56,810 nt of DNA from an uncultured Clostridia bacterium (GTDB lineage Bacteria; Bacillota; Clostridia; Christensenellales; CAG-314), in the NCBI GenBank assembly GCA_947625185.1, contig CANQNJ010000001.1, positions 72,771 to 129,580 on the forward strand, given 5' to 3'. The notes beneath the pieces were generated by a model. The model did not search any database. It was not told where the DNA came from and saw only the letters and a program-made list of their open reading frames with translations. This document shows, piece after piece, positions 54,119 through 56,810 of this stretch. A program made the translations under genes and the position numbers. Each line of letters opens with the position of its first letter. The first letter of the stretch is position 1.

Positions 54119-54139
54119 TAATATTACAGACATAGTATT
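54119..54139 (+). promoter_or_regulatory. Intergenic quasi-palindrome, copy 6
   Basis: TAATATTACAGACATAGTAT is identical to the core of copy 5. It lies 62 bp upstream of the LysR-gene promoter in the 378-bp gap after hemW. Confidence 0.65.
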
Positions 54140-54200
54140 GTAATTTTGTGCTTTTTTCGTCAGTGCGCGTCATTTTGCAGTAAAATACGGTATATTTAAG

Positions 54201-54229
54201 TTGATTTATTTTCCGCTGTCTGCTATAAT
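54201..54229 (+). promoter_or_regulatory. Sigma-A type promoter for the LysR gene
   Basis: TTGATT and TATAAT are separated by 17 bp. Confidence 0.75.
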
Positions 54230-54293
54230 AAGCATAGTCTAAACTTTGTTCAACTTGGATTTGGGCAAAATTTTTCTAATTTATAGGTGCAAG

Positions 54294-55169
54294 ATGAAGC
54301 TTCTGCAAATGAGATATTTTCAGACTGTATGCCGTTACGGCAGTATTACCAAGGCGGCGGAAGAGTTATTTGTAAGTCAGCCCACGATATCTTTCTGTTT
54401 GAAAGAATTGGAGGACGAATTCGGAGTCAAGTTGTTTCATCGCCGTCACAATCGGCTTCAACTTACGGTGGAAGGACAGTTTTTTCTGGACAAAATCAAT
54501 TACATATTGCAGTCTGTCGATACCCTCGCCACACAGATGAAAGATATGGGCAACAATCACAACCACGTAAAGATCGCGGTGCCCGCGATGATAAGTACAT
54601 TTCTGTTTCCGCAGATGTTCAATGCGTACAACAAGATGTACCCCGACGTGGAGTTGGAGATGTTGGAGACGGGTTCTCTTCAAACGCGCAAACTTGTGGA
54701 CGCCAATTCGGTGGATCTCGGCATAACCATACTTGACAATTTCGTTACCGACAGTTACAACGTTTTGCCTCTCGTCTCGACGGAATTGGTATTTTGCGTC
54801 AGCAAGACCCACCCTTTGGCAAATAGGGAGCATATATCTTTCAAGGAGCTTGCCAACGAACACATCATTATGTTCAAGGCGGACAGCTACCAGAATATAT
54901 TTATAAAGCGCGCCTTTTCGGAGGTGGGGGTGGACCCCAAGATAATGCTTTATTCCTCGCAGTTGTACACGATCAAGCAATTTCTCAGTTACGGCTATGC
55001 GGGCGCGTTTTTGTACAGGCAGGTGGCGGAGATGGATCGCGATATAGTCTGCATACCGCTCGATCGGGCGATATTTCAGGATATCGTGCTTATCTGGTCC
55101 AAGAGCAGCAGCCTGTATTCCGATTCGGAGAACTTTATACAATTTGCAAAACAATATCATTATCAATAA
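54294..55169 (+). CDS. LysR-family transcriptional regulator
   Basis: The 291-residue regulator has an N-terminal winged helix-turn-helix (LLQMRYFQTVCRYGSITKAAEELFVSQPTISFCLKELEDEFGVKLFHR, where SITKAAEELFVSQPTIS is the recognition region) and a periplasmic-binding-like effector domain (about 90-291). AGGTG precedes the ATG at 54294. It is followed 12 bp later by ppa in the same direction, unlike the usual divergent arrangement, so its target is not evident. The effector is unknown. Confidence 0.93.
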   Translation: MKLLQMRYFQTVCRYGSITKAAEELFVSQPTISFCLKELEDEFGVKLFHRRHNRLQLTVEGQFFLDKINYILQSVDTLATQMKDMGNNHNHVKIAVPAMISTFLFPQMFNAYNKMYPDVELEMLETGSLQTRKLVDANSVDLGITILDNFVTDSYNVLPLVSTELVFCVSKTHPLANREHISFKELANEHIIMFKADSYQNIFIKRAFSEVGVDPKIMLYSSQLYTIKQFLSYGYAGAFLYRQVAEMDRDIVCIPLDRAIFQDIVLIWSKSSSLYSDSENFIQFAKQYHYQ

Positions 55170-55181
55170 GGAGATATTACG

Positions 55182-55718
55182 ATGAATATTTGGCACGACA
55201 TAGCGCGAAGCAGAATCAACAGCGACGACTTCTATGCTGTGATAGAGATCACAAAGGGTAGCAAGATGAAGTACGAGTTGGATAAGGAGACGGGCTTGCT
55301 CGTATTGGACAGGATCCTGTACACGTCCACTCATTATCCCGCCAATTACGGTTTTATACCGCGCACGCTTGCAGAGGACGGCGATCCTATGGACGTATTG
55401 GTGCTTTGCTCCGAGCCTCTTCTTGCGCACAGTCTGGTTCGTTGCTATCCTATCGGCGTGATAATAATGAACGACAACGGTTCCCGCGACGAGAAGATAA
55501 TCGCCATTCCCTTTACCGATCCAAATTACAACTGCTACAAGTCCATTCAGGATCTGCCCAAGCACATTTTTGACGAAATGCAGCACTTTTTCCGCGTGTA
55601 CAAGGAGTTGGAGAACAAGCCGACTTCCGTATCGGAAGTACACGACGTGGACGACGCAAAGGCAATCGTGCAGAAGTCTATCAACGATTACATACAGGAA
55701 ATATTGTCGAGAAGATAG
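55182..55718 (+). CDS. ppa: Inorganic pyrophosphatase (family I)
   Basis: The 178-residue enzyme hydrolyses pyrophosphate. Family I motifs are EITKGSKMKYELDKETGLLVLDRIL, YPANYGFIPRTLAEDGDPMDVLVL (the DGDPMDVLV signature with the metal-binding aspartates) and AIPFTDPNY. Family I is less common than family II in Bacilli but frequent in Clostridia. AAGGAGA precedes the ATG. It is cotranscribed with the LysR gene. Confidence 0.95.
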   Translation: MNIWHDIARSRINSDDFYAVIEITKGSKMKYELDKETGLLVLDRILYTSTHYPANYGFIPRTLAEDGDPMDVLVLCSEPLLAHSLVRCYPIGVIIMNDNGSRDEKIIAIPFTDPNYNCYKSIQDLPKHIFDEMQHFFRVYKELENKPTSVSEVHDVDDAKAIVQKSINDYIQEILSRR

Positions 55719-55725
55719 TGTTTCG

Positions 55726-55756
55726 GGACGCTCGTCGTACGGTCGGGCGTCCTTTT
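55726..55756 (+). terminator. Terminator after ppa
   Basis: GGACGC pairs with GCGTCC around a 15-nt loop, followed by four T. It is modest. Confidence 0.55.
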
Positions 55757-55904
55757 ACAACGGATCGGATGCCGTTTTTGCCCGATGTCCGCTCTGCGGC
55801 AAGGGCTTTTCTTTATGAGAATTGACCTTTCGGCGTGCGTTATTGACGAGCGATCCGTTCTGTATATCCGTAATTTTGCGTAAATTTACGTTGGAAAGAA
55901 AGCG

Positions 55905-56810
55905 ATGAACATTATCGATTATGTAAAAAAGAACAAATCCACGTTTGCCGAGCAGTCTCTTAACGAAGTTGACAGCCTCGTATTTGCCGAGTTGGCATAT
56001 CTCGGTTATTCCCGCGCGGTGAGCCACGCCCCCGCAAAGACATTGGGCGAACTTGCAGATAATATAGACGGATTGGTGGGCGGCACGCTGTCCATTTTGC
56101 GCAAACACAACGCCGCGCTTCTCAAAGCCATCCGTCGCAGTCCGCGCTTTTCGTCGGTCAGGGCGGGATATTTTCGTCAGCGCAACAGCGACAGCAGGGA
56201 CGAACGTTTTGCCGCGATCACATTTGCGCTCGGCGACGGAACTTATCATATTTCCTATCGCGGCACGGGCGTGTCTTTGGTCGGTTGGCGCGAGAACTTC
56301 AAGATGTCGCTTATGAGCGTTATACCCACTCAACGCATAGCCTTGAAATATCTTGTCCAAGTCGTTTCCCTTCTTGACGGCAAGTTCACCGTCGGCGGAC
56401 TCAGCAAAGGTGGTAATCTGGCGGTATTTTCTTCGACGTTTGCGCCGGCGGAAATCAAGGCGCGCATTATTGCCGTTTACGATCACGACGGACCGGGCTT
56501 CAAGGAGAGCATATTCGAGGACGAGAGATATCTTGAAATTGCGAGTCGCATTCACAAGACGGTACCGCACGATTCCATTGTGGGCATGCTGCTTACCGCG
56601 TCTCAGGTTTATGAAGTGGTGGACAGCAGCGGCGTATCCATTGGACAGCACGATCCGTTTACCTGGATAGTCAAGGATTGCCGCGGTTTCAAGAAACTCC
56701 CGAGGACGACGCGCAATTCTCACGCAACGGACGCGGCGCTTACGGCGTGGCTTGCCGAAATGGACGAGCGCACTCGTCGCAGATTTGTGTATGCGGTATT
56801 TGCAATAGTG
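55905..56810 (+). CDS. DUF2974 (Mbeg1-like) alpha/beta hydrolase, 3' end cut by window
   Basis: The frame is open to the end of the window (302 codons). The N-terminus has LNEVDSLVFAELAYLGYS, then the alpha/beta-hydrolase region ITFALGDGTYHISYRGTGVSLVGWRENFKMSL, the nucleophile elbow GGLSKGGNLAVF (G-x-S-x-G) and VYDHDGPGF, all typical of DUF2974 proteins of gut Bacillota. A His in VPHDSIVGMLL may belong to the catalytic triad. The substrate is unknown, lipase-like by fold. GGAAAG lies upstream of the ATG. Confidence 0.85.
   Translation, partial: MNIIDYVKKNKSTFAEQSLNEVDSLVFAELAYLGYSRAVSHAPAKTLGELADNIDGLVGGTLSILRKHNAALLKAIRRSPRFSSVRAGYFRQRNSDSRDERFAAITFALGDGTYHISYRGTGVSLVGWRENFKMSLMSVIPTQRIALKYLVQVVSLLDGKFTVGGLSKGGNLAVFSSTFAPAEIKARIIAVYDHDGPGFKESIFEDERYLEIASRIHKTVPHDSIVGMLLTASQVYEVVDSSGVSIGQHDPFTWIVKDCRGFKKLPRTTRNSHATDAALTAWLAEMDERTRRRFVYAVFAIV

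Overview
The window looks like a chromosomal segment of an uncultured Bacillota (Clostridia-like) bacterium. Supporting signs are a T-box leader before valS, a CIRCE operator before groES-groEL, RNase J, a DivIVA-domain protein, a TrmR/TrhP tRNA wobble-uridine pair, CdaA, a lepA-hemW neighbourhood, strong Shine-Dalgarno sites and many sigma-A type promoters with 17-bp spacing. No tRNA, rRNA or CRISPR array was recognised. Taxonomy below class level cannot be read from the sequence.

Layout. 0-13.4 kb: a cut-off gene, two membrane proteins, RNase J, trmR-trhP, a reverse-strand asd-dapA-dapB operon, then a forward run (membrane protein, methyltransferase, hslO, repeat-rich protein). 13.4-19 kb: a structured dispersed repeat, a YkvI-like transporter, an ABC importer operon (reverse strand), then a promoter and T-box leader separated from valS by inserted repeats. 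19-33 kb: valS, a membrane protein, a lone mazF-type toxin, an operon of lgt (with an unusual C-terminal extension), pncB, divIVA-like and ArsP_2 permease genes, a repeat-rich gap, and groES-groEL. 33-40 kb is the accessory part: a dCMP deaminase gene whose 3' end is duplicated 2.65 kb downstream, enclosing a remnant mobile element (primase-type fragment, DUF234-type ATPase, small acidic ORF, ArdC-like fragment fused in frame to the deaminase tail), then a BspA-like leucine-rich lipoprotein behind a promoter, structured leader and terminator. 40-56.8 kb: ddh, cdaA with a 42-codon membrane microprotein, aspartokinase, two flavoproteins, a second AAA ATPase, a glycerophosphodiesterase, lepA, an aldo/keto reductase, hemW, a LysR regulator, inorganic pyrophosphatase and a cut-off DUF2974 hydrolase.

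Functional links. Aspartokinase, Asd, DapA, DapB and meso-diaminopimelate dehydrogenase together give a near-complete dehydrogenase-route DAP/lysine pathway at three loci. TrmR and TrhP make 5-methoxyuridine at tRNA position 34. GroEL/ES and Hsp33 cover protein quality control.

Most interesting: (1) a 20-21 nt quasi-palindrome, consensus TAMTATTNNNGACATARTA, found in six separate intergenic gaps; (2) a candidate structured RNA or attenuator at 37.3-37.5 kb whose two long stems are each broken only by a G-U wobble; (3) the duplicated-deaminase mobile remnant at 34.2-37.0 kb; (4) a dispersed repeat family whose hairpins show compensatory base changes between copies; (5) the Lgt fusion and the cdaA-coupled microprotein.
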